Part shown: positions 29,396 to 41,880 of the stretch, in pieces
How positions within the stretch are numbered: the first letter of the stretch is position 1
How the letters are laid out: every line of letters begins with the position of its first letter
Assembly (NCBI GenBank): GCA_028015205.1
Contig: CM051520.1
Span: 36,571,528 to 36,635,527 of the forward strand
DNA: 64,000 nucleotides
From: Mytilisepta virgata
Taxonomy: Eukaryota; Mollusca; Bivalvia; Mytilida; Mytilidae
Reading direction: 5' to 3'
Position numbers and translations under genes: made by a program
Notes under the pieces: model-generated
Seen by the model: only the letters and a program-made list of their open reading frames with translations
What the model was told of the DNA's origin: nothing
Databases searched by the model: none

Positions 29396-30924
29396 GATGT
29401 GAAAAAGGTGCACATGGTTACAACATGTGGGGAGTGCTGGGATATCTGTCGTTTCCGACTGCCTCAATCTAGTTTCAAAAAACGTTGAGTTGATCCAAAA
29501 TTGTTTTCAAATCGCGTGAAGCTTGACCGAAATTTAACGCAATTTGAAAAAAAGTGTCAAAGTGGATTTTAACACACCGTTGCATATATAAAAATAAAGG
29601 TCACAATTTTGTAAAATTACAAAACACCTAAAGAAGTGTGTACCTAGTAGCACAATACAATAAAGAGAAACAAAAATAAAATAATAGAAAAAACAAATAA
29701 ATATATTTTTTGGAAAATTCAAATTTGTATTCCCTAAAGGGGATATAAGGTATGATAAATAAAATGAAAATAAAGATTACAAATAAAAAGGTTGCTAAAA
29801 AATTATATATACTAACATATGAATAATTTGGTGAGATTTACACTGTATTTGTGCGTACTTTAACATTAAAATTTTAACACATTCACTCGAACTTCGTGGA
29901 AGTAAATTGAGTTTTGAGTTATGGAATATAAACTACGCAAACGTCGTCATGGTTACCAGTTCAGGAATGCAAGTACATTTGGTATACTACCGTCCTTACG
30001 ACTAAAGCAGAGACGAATTTGGTCATCAGGACGAAAACGGTCGCCAGATCAGACTTAGAGCGCATGCTCTGGCCAAAGGAGGCGTTCTAGTCGTGGTCCT
30101 AAGAACAGTCATTATGACTATGTATGTCCTTATGTTGACTTTATGCTAAGACTATGTTAAGTCATAATCTCTTGTACAAGTTAACTTATAACAATCATAA
30201 TCTCTGTTTGTAATGTCTGCTCGAGGGTGACGTTATTAATGATCTTTACTGTACATTTCTACCGGACTTGTGAGCAGTAGAAGATTTTTTATATAAATTT
30301 GTTGTACATGTAGTTTGTTCCTCGTCTTAAAATTGTTATTTTTTTTTATCATGGAAAAAATTAGAAGTGAATAGAGGGATTTATCTTTAAGTGACATTTC
30401 ATAAGACTTTCCAGTTTATGAATACGCCCTGATGTCCAACAGTCACAGCTAATTCTTAAACCGACCATTTTACGTAAAGAATTTCAGACCAAGGAATGTT
30501 TTATTCAAGGGTGACCATAAGACGTTTCTCTTAACATTTGCAAAGAACACGTCTGCCGACCCCATGTTTTTTCTCTAAACACCGACAGAGCTAAGTGGAT
30601 TATTAATACCTTGTAGAACCCTCAGATAATTAAAACTGCTTATAGAATGCCTTGCTTCAACTGAATATAAACTTCATTTTAAGCCAGATTAAAGCCGATA
30701 CAGCGCTTTTTTCCACAGAAATGAATGTTTGTACATGTATATCGATAGTACATAATCAAACGTGCCCGGATACTCTCAAAGGAATACTATTCTTTAGCGG
30801 AAGAAATAGACTTACATTAAGCTTCGATTAAAAACATCGGTTAATGAGTAAAGGTAAAATTCATGCATATGATAAATGAAAATACTTGTGCTTTCTAATA
30901 GTTTATTGACTGCATTTTACTTAC
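29396..30924. other. AT-rich DNA, nothing recognised
   Basis: No credible frame, RNA or structured repeat seen. It would be intron if the exons at 30925 and 24146 belong to one gene. Confidence 0.4.
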
Positions 30925-31062
30925 ATGTACTAACAAAACAACGAGGAAGAGAATGACTGTCATTTTCCTCTACGGTATACGGTATATCTGGTCAATTATG
31001 TTCCCTCTCGGCAATCTATTGCTATGATTCATTTGGAAATGAATCTCTTCTCTTTTAACGTC
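30925..31062 (-). CDS. Candidate first coding exon: signal peptide
   Basis: On the minus strand a 3' splice site (TTTGCATTTTCAG, ending 31063) opens an exon with about 99 non-coding bases. Then ATG at 30963-30961 starts MTVILFLVVLLVH, a textbook hydrophobic signal-peptide core, followed at once by a consensus donor GTAAGT (30924-30919). The exon ends in phase 0. Without splicing the frame stops nine codons later. It therefore looks like exon 2 (first coding exon) of a gene for a secreted or membrane protein running leftward. The Cys-rich exon at 24146-24389 fits in strand and phase. Confidence 0.45.
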
Positions 31063-31193
31063 CTGAAAATGCAAACCCAACAATGAAATGAATTATATAA
31101 AACACTGTTGGCTCATCCATTCATACCTAATATTCATTTACATATTCAATATCCGATATAATTATACATTCATAAGTATTTTCATACTCTTAA

Positions 31194-31529
31194 ATGAACA
31201 CAAAACTAAAACGTTATTTGGAAACTGGCTTATTAGATAAAAAAAGGTATGTTATATCCACTTTCTCTGTCCGTATGACCAAAACTCTTCTTTCATTTTT
31301 AGAAAAATTATACAATGCTGACATATACTCAGTTTCCCTGATAAACTTCTCAAAGATAAAATTTTTCTTTGGAACTTTAGTAGACCAAAATGGTGAATAT
31401 GAACTCAAAAATCAATCTTTATGCAAATTTCATATGAAATTACTAGATGAACTGATCAGTTTACCTGCGGGAAGTACATTTGAAGAAAATTTAACAAATA
31501 CTTGCATTGCATTATATTTATGGTTTTAA
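31194..31529 (+). CDS. Uncharacterised 111-codon open frame
   Basis: An open frame from ATG 31194 to TAA 31527. The second half (QNGEYELKNQSLCKFHMKL) has a more protein-like composition than the surrounding AT-rich noise, but I recognise no domain, no splice context and no repeat relation in the window. It could be a relic of a mobile-element protein or chance. Confidence 0.2.
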   Translation: MNTKLKRYLETGLLDKKRYVISTFSVRMTKTLLSFLEKLYNADIYSVSLINFSKIKFFFGTLVDQNGEYELKNQSLCKFHMKLLDELISLPAGSTFEENLTNTCIALYLWF

Positions 31530-32844
31530 AATGAAAACAAAATAGTTGTTTGGTGCAATCTTCAACTGGATCCAGTTGACATTAAACGTCTCAGGGTTAC
31601 GGAGTTGAAGTACGAAGAAATACTCGGCTATTATCGTATGTAAAATTTTGCCGATTTGTCTAACATTCATGAATTCAAACGAGAACATTCGAAAAATTGA
31701 CGCAGTGGATTTGTTTTAAAACAAACTTATTGAATTATTGCCCTTTAAAAACAATACACTGTTTTCATAAACTATCCTAAAGGTCATGTTATGATTTGAC
31801 CAGATACTCTCGGCTATCATTAAGTACTCTTAAAATGTTGCATTTTAAGAAACATGTTTTGTTTTCAACAAGAAATGTCTGTAATATCAGCAATATGCTG
31901 TCAAATATGGCTAATTGTGGATAAATCAATGAAAAACACAAAATTCAACTCATTTTTGGACCTTTGAATTAAATTTCAATATGAGTAACAGCCTTGCCCG
32001 AAAAGATATTTCATTGAAATGTGTCTTTATGTAAGACACACATTATCTTAAAAACTCTTTTTTGGCAAGGTTGTTGCTCATAGTTGATTTGACCAACATC
32101 TACTCTGAAAACACTCAATTTTCTTCAAATCTTTGATTTAGCAGCCGTTCATGACGTTGCTGTTGCATCATGGGAAGAAATGATTGATGGATTTTTAAAG
32201 TTCAATCAATATACGATAAAAATAATACAAATTCGAATCTGAAATCTTAATTTTAATTTTTCATGTCAGATGTGACCAAATAATGGCTGAAGTCATACCA
32301 TCTCCTTTTAAGTGCATTTTTCTGTTGGTTGTTATAAAATCCGAAAAATCAATGTCTTTTCCGTCAAACAACAATCATTTGTTTAAATGCAATTTTGAAT
32401 ATCAAAAAATAACATATACAAGCACAAAAGATAAGCATAAACACAACAGACAGTTGTCTGACTTGGTAAGCACACTGAACGGTTAACGGGGTTAAACCGG
32501 TCAAACGAGTGCAAAACATCCCTCTTATCTATCCTGACACTCTATTCTAGAAAAAATCTTCTAAATTATACAGTATTATAACAAAAAAAGGTAATTGATT
32601 GCTAGAACTGTAAATTTTGTAGTAAGATTCATAATTTACATAGCAGGGTCAAAATGTTTTTGTTTTAACTGTAAAACTAGAAAAGGCTCTAATAGCTGCT
32701 GGTCGAATACAATTTCGCTCTATAGAACGAAAAAATCAAAAATAAAACTCCCATAAAAGGTTGAATGCTGTCTCGTTATAGAATTCAATAGGAATCGGCA
32801 GTATTCGATAGAGGCCAGTACAAGTCCAAAAGTGTTTATGTCAT
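31530..32844. other. AT-rich DNA, nothing recognised
   Basis: No supported gene or repeat in this stretch. Confidence 0.4.
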
Positions 32845-33262
32845 TGGGAGAAGTTCAGAGGAGAAGAAGTTTTAAATTTCGACCAATCAAAACATGTAAA
32901 TGCTCATGACGGCCATTTTGTTTCACGAACCGGGATGATTTATAGAAATTTTGTAAAGAACCTTCCCTAGATGCTCCATACCAAAACTCAGTTCATTTGG
33001 CTTTACGGTTTCAGAGGAGAAGAAGTTTTAAATTTGGACCAATCAGAACATGTAAATGCTAATGGCGGACATTTTGTTTGACGGACCGGGATGATTTATG
33101 CAAACTTTGTAAAGGACCTTCCATGGAAGCCTCAGGGCAAGTTTCAGTTCAATAAGTCCAGGGGTTTCAGAGGAGAAGATGAAAATGTAAAAGTTTACAA
33201 ACGGACAACGACGAACGACGGACGGATGACTAAAGTTCACATCGCCTTTGGCAAGGTGAGCT
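32845..33262 (-). mobile_element. Family A 5' fragment, reverse orientation (A5)
   Basis: It carries two units of the AGAGGAGAAGAAGTTTTAAATTT...ACATGTAAATGCT...GGCCATTTTGTTT(C/G)ACG type, the same subfamily as at 55511-56530. It ends on the plus strand with the diagnostic hairpin at 33234-33262 (AGTTCAC...GGTGAGCT). Confidence 0.75.
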
Positions 33263-33538
33263 GAAAACGAAAATCCTAATTCAACAAATACGCGTTTATG
33301 ATTAAAAATAGTCTGTTGGAGGTGTCTTTAAATATAAAGAAAGCAAGCTAAGATTAAAATACTTGAGGCAAGGCAAGTCCTTTTCTCAATGACCCATTAG
33401 CAGTTTATGCTTATGATCATTGCTATAAAATCAGAACATTTAAGATGGAATTGAAAACCCTTTATCTTATTTGTAATACAACACCATATGCTCATACTTA
33501 ATTATATTTAGAATGTACATTAATTACTATATTTGCAT

Positions 33539-33725
33539 GTCTACTAGTCCACTGATATATTACAAAAATAAAAAGCACAAGTAAATATTATTGTCACTTT
33601 GATAGTCATGTTCAAAAACCAATTTTACATACACAACATTATAGTGTTTTCTAAATTTGATTGTCGTTGTTGTCTTAAATATTTAAATATTCTACTCTCT
33701 TGTACAGTCATGTAAAATATATTTT
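33539..33725 (+). repeat. Dispersed repeat, copy 1 of a diverged pair
   Basis: CTAGTCCACTGATATATTACAAAAATAAA...TTGTCTTAA(A/G)...TTTAAAT(A/G)TTCT matches 36860-37070 over about 190 bp with many substitutions and indels. No coding content. Confidence 0.6.
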
Positions 33726-34749
33726 GACAAAATATCAACTATTAAACTTGACATGATCAGTGACCTACATGTATTGTATCAAAACAAATATGTCTATATA
33801 TATTTGCAATATCATATTTCACTTCTGACTAAATACAAAGGATTTAAATGGATTATTTAAAAGTATTGAAAAATAAGTCTTGCCTTGTTGAAATTATGGT
33901 TTAACATATACAACTGATCATAAGTTTAGACTTTTTGTTCTTTTTTTACCTCGCAGCCTCTTAATATCTTAATTTAAACATCACTTACCTTTTAGGAGCA
34001 CACTTATATCCAAATTCATGGATTTAGTTTTTATAATTTTGGATTCTCTTCCAATTGACTAGACTTGATGATTTAAAATAGATTGAATTTAAACTTATTT
34101 ATATACAGTGGATCGATATTCGTGTTATCCCAATTTAAGTAGCCAGAACTTTTTGTCCTGGCATGATTCATTACTCAAATGTCTTTAAATTTTCCGTTCA
34201 AAATTTGACAAAAATTACCAGAAATTTTTAAGGCTCTTCCTTTTGATGCATAGGTAACCCTTAGGTAAGTTTGGATACCTGTTTATTTTAATTGTTTTGA
34301 TTTATTTTTTATAGTTGTGCTTATTAATTCATCATTATATCTTTAACCGGTTTTCCAATATTTTGATCTCGAGCACAGCTGATGAGTTGTCAGTCAACGA
34401 AATGGCCATACAGTGCATCAAATTTATTTTGGTATTTTGTGATACGTTTTATTAAGATAGTCCCTCTTCACTTGGCAGATGCGAGATATTCTCCCTGGAT
34501 TAGGCAGTTAAGCCTAATCTAGCACTAACTTTACAGGGAATCCTTAACAGTTAATGATTAATGCAACAAACAAAATTTGATACCAAATTTTAAAAAAAAA
34601 ACAAGCAAAGTATGACTGTCAAGGTGTATGCATCCAGTTGGTGTATGCTGGAAAAATAGCCACGGTAGTATTCTACATGTACCTTCTTGTTTAGAGTCTT
34701 ACAATATTAATTGTGTGAACTGTTGTTTACTTATAAAAGCATTCTAGCC

Positions 34750-34778
34750 TTGTGTGTGGGTGTGTGTGTGTGTGTGTG
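34750..34778. repeat. (GT)n microsatellite
   Basis: About 14 GT units with one GG interruption. Confidence 0.9.
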
Positions 34779-35503
34779 GCTTATTTTCCAGGGATTTCAG
34801 ACTCAATTTAAAATTTCATTTCAAATGGTGTGGGATAAACAACACAACGGACAAAAGGAAAGATCAACCAAACTTCGACGTACCAATCAGTTGATACCAT
34901 ATAACCCAAGACAGAGACATATCATGAATGACAACAAGACAGAAACAGAGACAAAAGAGAATCAAGATTCGAAAATACAGAACCTAAAGTTGTGGTTTGA
35001 CCACAAAAAATAAAAGGTGAAAAAGTTTTTAAACGGTAAAAAAATATACTTAAAAGTAAAAAAAACACAGATTATCTAAAAGATAAACATAACTAAATAC
35101 TACACCAATATTTCGAGAAGAAGGTTTGTCAGGGGTTAATAAGATATACTAGAGAATGTTCGTCTGTAAACGACAAGAGTGAAAGGCAAAATACCTCAGT
35201 GTTGCATTGCATTATTTTTATTTTATTAATTTTTTTCTAAATGTCAAATTTAACTTTCAAAAATTGAGACGAGCCTGTATAGTAGGGATTTAAAGAAAGG
35301 GAAATTTTACAAGGTGTACTTTAATTTTTTATTTTTATTTTTAATTTTTAATTTTTTTTTTTTTTTTGAGGTATAATAATGTTTGCAGTCTTTCAAAAGA
35401 CATAATATGGAGGGAGAAACATATACAAAATATTTCCATGTATATATACATATGCTTTGTGGAAGAGATCAGTCCTCTCTTTAGAAAAAACTTAAGTATT
35501 GAT

Positions 35504-35538
35504 CATAACCTTGGGTGTGTCAGCCACCCAAGGTTATG
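35504..35538. repeat. Perfect 14-bp hairpin
   Basis: CATAACCTTGGGTG at 35504-35517 and its exact complement at 35525-35538 with a 7-base loop. It is not followed by a T run on the plus strand, so a terminator is not indicated. It may be a small element end. Confidence 0.9.
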
Positions 35539-36030
35539 TCCAATCGAACATACGATAAACATCCCAACTAACAAATTTGAAGATTATTTACAGCTGAATG
35601 ACCCAGACCATGGCTAAACTCTCCGCTAAAATGTCCATGTGATATTTTAAATTCAGCTAAATTGTCCTTTAAATCCTCAGCTAAACTTTCCACAATATTT
35701 TCGCTAAAAGGTCTGGTTTTTTCGCTAATTTGTCGTATCAATGCGCTAAAAATGTTCCGCGCTGGTATATAATTTTTACCACGATAACTTGAAATTTAAA
35801 AATTGTAGTTTTAAATATTTTTAATTAATGTATATATTTAACTTTGTGAATAATAAATAGGTTGCAAAATATTTTTGTATAATATTAAGTGTGTTTTAAT
35901 AGATTTTTCATATTTTTGTCTTCTTGACACACCCTATATACATGTAGCTAGTTAAACCCTATATTCTATAGGAGCATGTTGTGTTTGTAAGTTTTTACAA
36001 ACTGTTCTGTACGGAAAAAATCTGTTTATT

Positions 36031-36156
36031 AAGAAATTTTTGGTGATTTTTATTAGAATTTCTTTTTACAGAATTTTTTGGTGATTTTTATTAGAATGTC
36101 TTTTTACAGAAATGTTTGGGGATTTTTATTAGAATGTCTTTCTACAGGAATTTAAG
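36031..36156 (+). repeat. 38-bp tandem repeat, three units
   Basis: TTGG(T/G)GATTTTTATTAGAATGTCTTT(T/C)TACAG recurs at about 36041, 36079 and 36117. A single related GTTTGGTGATTTTTATTA occurs at 37638. Confidence 0.9.
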
Positions 36157-36779
36157 ATCTTTTGTGCTGGAGTTTCTACTGTCATGACTGTTATCGAATG
36201 CTATTAACCTTTCACATTTTTAATGAAGTGGTATGTTAGTTCATTTGTACACATTCAATTTCAATGACTTATATATTTATCTATGAAAATAAACAAAAAT
36301 GTAAATGTAAATACACAAACATAATATGTATATAAATCCTACTTTAAGTAGATAATTTATCTCCATTCCATACAGGCAAATGAAGTAAAACAAACGAATA
36401 ACGGAGGGTTGACTTTTCCTTGTTTTTTAAGAGGTTGGTTCATTTAATTCATCAAGGAATTACAGGAAAATATTCCTGTCCTGAAATGGTCGAAATAGTA
36501 CATTAAAATAACGTGTTACAAGCTGTTGGTTGTGTACATACATGTAGGATTTGGTTTTATGTTTTATGAATTGGTTTATGAACCTAGGATTTATTCAGAA
36601 TATATCAAAGAAGAAATCAAATGATCCCTGATACTAAGTATTGTAAAACTGTGTAAAACTGTGGATATTGTTTAAATTTTAGATTGAAATAACCATTGAA
36701 ATTTCATTTGATAAACGGTTGAAGCATGTGATGACCTTTTAAATTTTTAATGGGTTGATATAATGATTTTTTAAAATAA

Positions 36780-36783
<4 letters not shown>

Positions 36784-36824
<41 letters not shown>
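36784..36824. repeat. (AT)n microsatellite with complementary flanks
   Basis: About 20 TA units flanked by TAAAAC on the left and GTTTTATA on the right, so the whole block can fold back on itself. Confidence 0.9.
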
Positions 36825-36827
<3 letters not shown>

Positions 36828-36859
36828 TTATATAAAGCAAGTGAAGTAGTTGTTTTATT

Positions 36860-37070
36860 CGCCTATCTACCAGTCCACCGATATATTTCAAAAATAAAAA
36901 TTATCACAAAGTCAGTACATGTATTAATATCAGTTTGCTATTCATCTTACAAAAAAAATTTTACAAACATTCCATACATTATATTATATTCTTTAATTTG
37001 TAAATTGGATAGTTTATTTTGTCTTAAGAATTTAAATGTTCTTTTCTATTGTACTGTAATGTAAATTACA
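36860..37070 (+). repeat. Dispersed repeat, copy 2 of a diverged pair
   Basis: Diverged match to 33539-33725 (CTACCAGTCCACCGATATAT..., then TTGTCTTAAGAATTTAAATG). Confidence 0.6.
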
Positions 37071-37812
37071 ATGTTATCAGCTATCAAGTAGTATCTTATT
37101 GCATTATGTTTTTGTAGATGTCAGATATGAGTGTAGACTTTATCCTTTACAGCAGGGATTTAAAAAAGAATGCATGGGGTATAGCGATAGGAATTTTATT
37201 TTAGTAAAGGTTGTTTTTATTTAGTTTTACCATTTATGCAGTTCAAAGACATAATTACATTAGCATCATGGGCAACGCATATTTATATTGACATCTGGCA
37301 TGTCTGGGGAAATGTTGGAATTATTAAAGTGACGCATATTTAGTGTTGTAGTATTCTGTTTAAAACATGTACTAGTATCATGGAGCAATACTTAGATAAG
37401 ACCCCATTAAAATATTCAGAACAATATAGTTTACATGTAATCTGAGTCTTCTGTTTTTTTCTGTTTGATTGTTTGTTTTGTTTTTATTTTTTTCGGGGGG
37501 AGAGGGGGGTTGTTATTTAAATTTCTTTGTTCTAGACAGCAGTTGTCATATGAATCGGTTTACTTCTGCTACATTCTGTTAGTGCATGTTCAAAGGCAAT
37601 TAATTAAAAAAAAAACAAAAATGTGTTCAATGGGAAAGTTTGGTGATTTTTATTAAACAATTTTGACCCTGGTGAGGAATCAACCATATAAATATTTAAT
37701 GTAATGCTATAATGTATTTTGGTTCATTTATTTAGAAATAAAATGTATCACAAAATACCAACATGAATTTGATGCACTGTATGAATATGGATTAATATAG
37801 ATATAGCTTTAC

Positions 37813-39676
37813 AACTAGAGGCTCTCAAGAGCCTGTATCGCTCACCTGGATTTAACTTGTCCACCTTCAGCAGGACTGATAATTTAAGTGTATTGGTTTA
37901 TCTTGGCTAGTTTTCCCATAGGTCCTATGTTAAACTAAGTTCAGCTTTGATGGCCATCTTCAAGATTTTTTAATGAATTTTCCCAAAGGGTCCTATGTTA
38001 AACTAAATTCAGCTGTGACGGCCATTTTGGTTGACATTCTCGGTCATCGGACAGAGGACCATTTAAGAACCATTTCAGCCAAATTTGGTTCCAACTGGCT
38101 CTGTAGTTTCAGACATCTTGGATTTCATATTGGCATGATTCATATTATGTTTAGTAATATCTGACTTCAGCATAGATATATAGCATAGATTTATAATTTG
38201 TGTAGTGCCGAGAAAGAGCCTGTTGTTAGAACCTAGCTTCATGGTGTCAGTTGTATGGAATACTGATTTACTGTAAACTGCAGACAAAACTTTGTGCCAC
38301 ACACAGGTATTACATTGTTTACATTGTTATTACTATTGCCACTTGTATAAGCATTAATGTTACATTTGAAATGTTGTAACTGACATTAAGAGTTATCTCC
38401 CATATTATATTTATGGGTAATCTCGAATCCTATTAGTTTATAATGATACAATGATCATGATTCAATATTTCCTTTATTGATATTTGAATTGTATTCAGTA
38501 TATTGAAAGTATTGCAAGGAAAAAGTATATTTAATATAACAAATGTAATATGTGATAATTATGTGGTATTGTTATTTTATTTTCTATTATTAATATTACA
38601 GGGTTTTCTTCATGTTTGTAATACATGTACTTCATCTGGATTACGAATAAAAAGAACCCTAAGTGTGAATTGGAGTTGAGTATTATTGAGCCCAGAAATC
38701 ACACTGTAACACATACACTTGGTATAAGACGTGTAAGGATCATTCCTGCAATGTAACAATTCAATTGCGTTTGTAGTTTCAGAGAAGAAGAGTTTTGAAA
38801 TTTCAGCCAATCAGAGTGCATAATTGGCCCTGGCAGCCGTGTTGAATTTCAGATCAGCACCAAAAAGATCAATTTTGTTAGGGACCATTATCTGATCATT
38901 CAGGCATAATATTACTTTCCTCTGTCAAACGGTTTCTGACCAGAAGATGTTTGTATGTATTTCCCATATGATCCTATGGTAAATGTCAACTGTGGTGGCG
39001 GCCATCTTGGATTTCAGGTCGGAACAAAAAACATAAATTTGTAGAGGTACATGTAAGGATCATTCCTGCAATATAACAATTCAATTGCTTTTGTAGTTTC
39101 AGAGAAGAAGATTTTTTAAATTTCAGCCAATCATAGTACATAAATGGCCCTGGCAGCAATGTTTTTGAATTTCGGATCGGCACCAAAAACATCCATTTTG
39201 TTAAAGACCATTATGTGATCATTCAGGCATAATATTACTTCCATCTGTCAAACGGTTTCTGACAAGAAGATGTTTGTATGTATTTCACATAGGATCCTAT
39301 GTTAAATGTGTCCTGTGGTATCAGCCATCTTGGATACCAGATCGGCACAAAAACATAGAATTTGTAGAGGACCATGTAAGAATCATTCCTGCAATATAAC
39401 AATTCAATTGCTTTTGTAGTTTCAGAGAAGAAGATTTTTTAAATTTCAGCTAATCAGAGTACATAAATGGCCCTGGCAGCCATGTTCAATTTTTTATCAG
39501 AACCAAAAACAAAAACTTTGTAAAGAACCATCCAATGAACATCCTCACCAAGTTTGCTTTCAATTGGCCATGGGGTTTTGGAGAAGAAGATTGAAATGTG
39601 AAAAGTTAACGGACTGACGGACGACGGACGCAAGGTGATGGCAATAGCTCACATGGCCTTTTAGGCCAGGTGAGCT
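37813..39676 (-). mobile_element. Family A element, full length, reverse orientation (A6)
   Basis: On the plus strand it starts with AACTAGAGGCTCTCAAGAGC (the 3' hairpin and CTCTAGTT terminus in reverse), then GCTCACCTGG. It ends with the hairpin at 39646-39676 (AGCTCAC...GGTGAGCT). The interior has tandem units: one type with GACGGCCATTTTGGTTGAC, then a long set of about 290-300 bp with CAATTCAATTG(C/A)GTTTGTAGTTTCAGAGAAGA at 38760, 39070 and 39400. Flanks are T-rich in the element's own orientation. No coding frames. Confidence 0.75.
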
Positions 39677-39739
39677 AAAAATTCAATGTGCCTTTGAAGC
39701 CTTAATAATTCCTGGTAAATGAGGCACAACCATATGAAT

Positions 39740-40060
39740 TACATGGATTCTATAGAATAGAGAATGGAAACGACGGAAGTGTTAAAGAGACAACAACCCG
39801 ACCAAAAACAGCTCAAGGCTACCAATGGGTCTTCAATGCAGCAAGAAAATCATGTACCCGGAGACGGGCTACAGTTGGCCCCTGAACAACGATGTATACT
39901 AGTTCAACGAAATGGACGCTACACTAGACCCAAAATATACAAATGAACGAAAATTCAAAAAACGCACACATGACTTACAAAGGCTAGAGGTTCTTGACTT
40001 TGGACAGGCGCAAAAATGTGGCGGGGTGAAACATGATTTATGAGATCTCAACCATCCCTG
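39740..40060 (+). repeat. Dispersed repeat of a type common in mussel DNA
   Basis: The string AACGACGGAAGTG...CAACAACCCGACC...CCAATGGGTCTTCAATG...GGACAGGCGCAAAAATGTGG is one I recognise as a frequent interspersed element in Mytilus sequence. It contains a 60-codon open frame with no meaning as protein. Boundaries are approximate and no terminal structure is evident. Confidence 0.5.
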
Positions 40061-41080
40061 TAGTTTTGCTAATAAATATATTGCATCATTTCTGATATAA
40101 TTTTACGGACGATTAAAATTCTGAAAAATATAAAAAATAATTACCGCACTTTCGATACAGACATTTGAAGTAATTGTATATGAATAACAGGCAATGAACT
40201 TTTTTGTCAATGAATTGGTCTGGAAGATACCTGAAAAATATTCATTTCCTGACTTGAAGCCCATAGGGTCCATTAGGGGTCAAAATAGTACATTAGGATA
40301 TTGTGTTACAAGATGTAACCCCAGAACTTTGGTTTTCAGTGCCATATTTTATTTGGTTTCTCAATCTACACAATAAATAGAAGACACCAAAACATGAAGT
40401 CAGTTTTCTGTAATGGGGTTAACTTAGTAATTGTAATACATGTATATTATTTACCTGTTGGATTTAAAGACGACGTGGCGAATATTTAAAGGTCATTTGC
40501 ACATGTTGCATGGCATTAATTTTAGGTGGATTGTGCAAATAGATTTCAAATATTGATTTTTTTTTACAGTGTACAAATGTATTCATTATCACAGTCTGTG
40601 AACATCTACATTGTAAATAGATGCATCTATATTTTTATATATGAAGATTTATTTGATAATTAATTACTTGATATATTCATATCAAAAACTTCTCTGTAGA
40701 ATACATTGTGGAATTCTAGGTAAAGGATATAGATAGATACATGTACTTCGGATTTTAAAAGGATTGAATGTATGTTCATCCATATATATAATCACCATTT
40801 TGCGTTACATTCTCCATAATGGAGATTTTCATAAAGTAAATATCTTTTCAGCTATTTGTGTTATTTCTGATATAAGATTACATAAAAAATATGTTTCATA
40901 AGATTTTTTGGTGACTGAATTTCTGGCACCTTTAATTTTGTTTGCTTGTTTATATTAAACTATTTCATGTTAGCTTTAATGCATAATTTTTAAGGAATAA
41001 CTTCAAAAATGAGTAATGTTGTTGCTAGATCCCCTGATATGAGGCTTTTATGTATTATTTGCTATGTGCAATCATTTATT
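40061..41080. other. AT-rich DNA, nothing recognised
   Basis: No supported gene or repeat. Confidence 0.4.
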
Positions 41081-41880
41081 TTAAGGTGACAGGTACGTAA
41101 ATGGATAATCCCACGGAATTAAATGAAATTTTGCATACAACTAGAGCATGAGGAACTGCACATGAACATCCAAAAAATGATATATATAATTTTTACAATT
41201 TCTGAGATATAGCAAATTAAATATCCGGAAAAATGTAGTACAAATGTATAGAATACACGTAAATATCGTAAAAAAGTTCAGCAATTTTGACTACAAATTA
41301 ATATTTCTCGAAATCCTGTCCTACGAATTTTCTTTCAAAATGATATGTTTTTGCTACTGGAATTTCCGTTTTATTGATATAAAATTTATAGGGGGTCACC
41401 GAATTAGTTTTTTGAGTATGGATAGTTGAATCTGCTGTACAGCGTGGAAAAAGCGCCGAAAAGGCAAAAATAATCGTGACGTCGTGGCTCTAAATCTTAT
41501 TTTTCGACGTTTTTAGGTATTGCACAGACACTTGGATGATTTATACTGCAAAAACGATTTCGGTGACCCCCTATAGCTTTCATATCAATAAAACGGAAAT
41601 TTTAGTGGCAATAACATATCAATTTTAAAGAAAATTCGTAGGACACGTTTTTGAGAGAAGACAATTTAAAGTAAAATTTTTCAATATTTTTTGCGAAATT
41701 TACGTGCATCCTATACATTTGTACTTCTTTCTACAGAATATTCAATTTGCTATATATCCGAAAGAATAAAAGTTACTTATATATTTTTTCGATATTTATA
41801 TGCAGTTCCATATGCTCTAATTGCTTGCAAAATTTCATAAAAATCCGTGAGATAGCCCATTTACGTACCTGTTACCTTAA
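41081..41880. mobile_element. 800-bp foldback element flanked by TTAA
   Basis: The left end TTAAGGTGACAGGTACGTAA at 41081 and right end TTACGTACCTGTTACCTTAA at 41880 are inverse copies with one difference. Complementarity continues inward (GAAATTTTGCA, AGAGCAT...GGAACTGCA, GGGGGTCACCGAA), with the axis at a GACGTC near 41480. The whole element is therefore one long imperfect palindrome with arms of about 395 bp, less similar in the middle. TTAA at both ends would fit a target duplication of piggyBac type, but the termini do not match the usual piggyBac start, so the class stays open. No coding capacity. Confidence 0.85.

Larger units (their letters stand above)
33263..37812. other. Long AT-rich stretch with only small repeats
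   Basis: No supported gene. It holds the paired dispersed repeat at 33539 and 36860, GT and AT microsatellites, a 38-bp tandem repeat and a strong hairpin, each listed separately. At 35610-35760 CGCTAAAATGTCC-like phrases recur five or six times as a loose minisatellite. A small 8-bp stem GATTAGGC...GCCTAATC lies at 34498-34519. Short open frames (for example 34711-35013 and 35366-35617) have no recognisable product. Confidence 0.4.

Noticed and set aside
41081..41880. piggyBac element
   Set aside because: TTAA flanks fit, but the termini do not match the usual piggyBac start and no transposase is present; left as an unclassified foldback.
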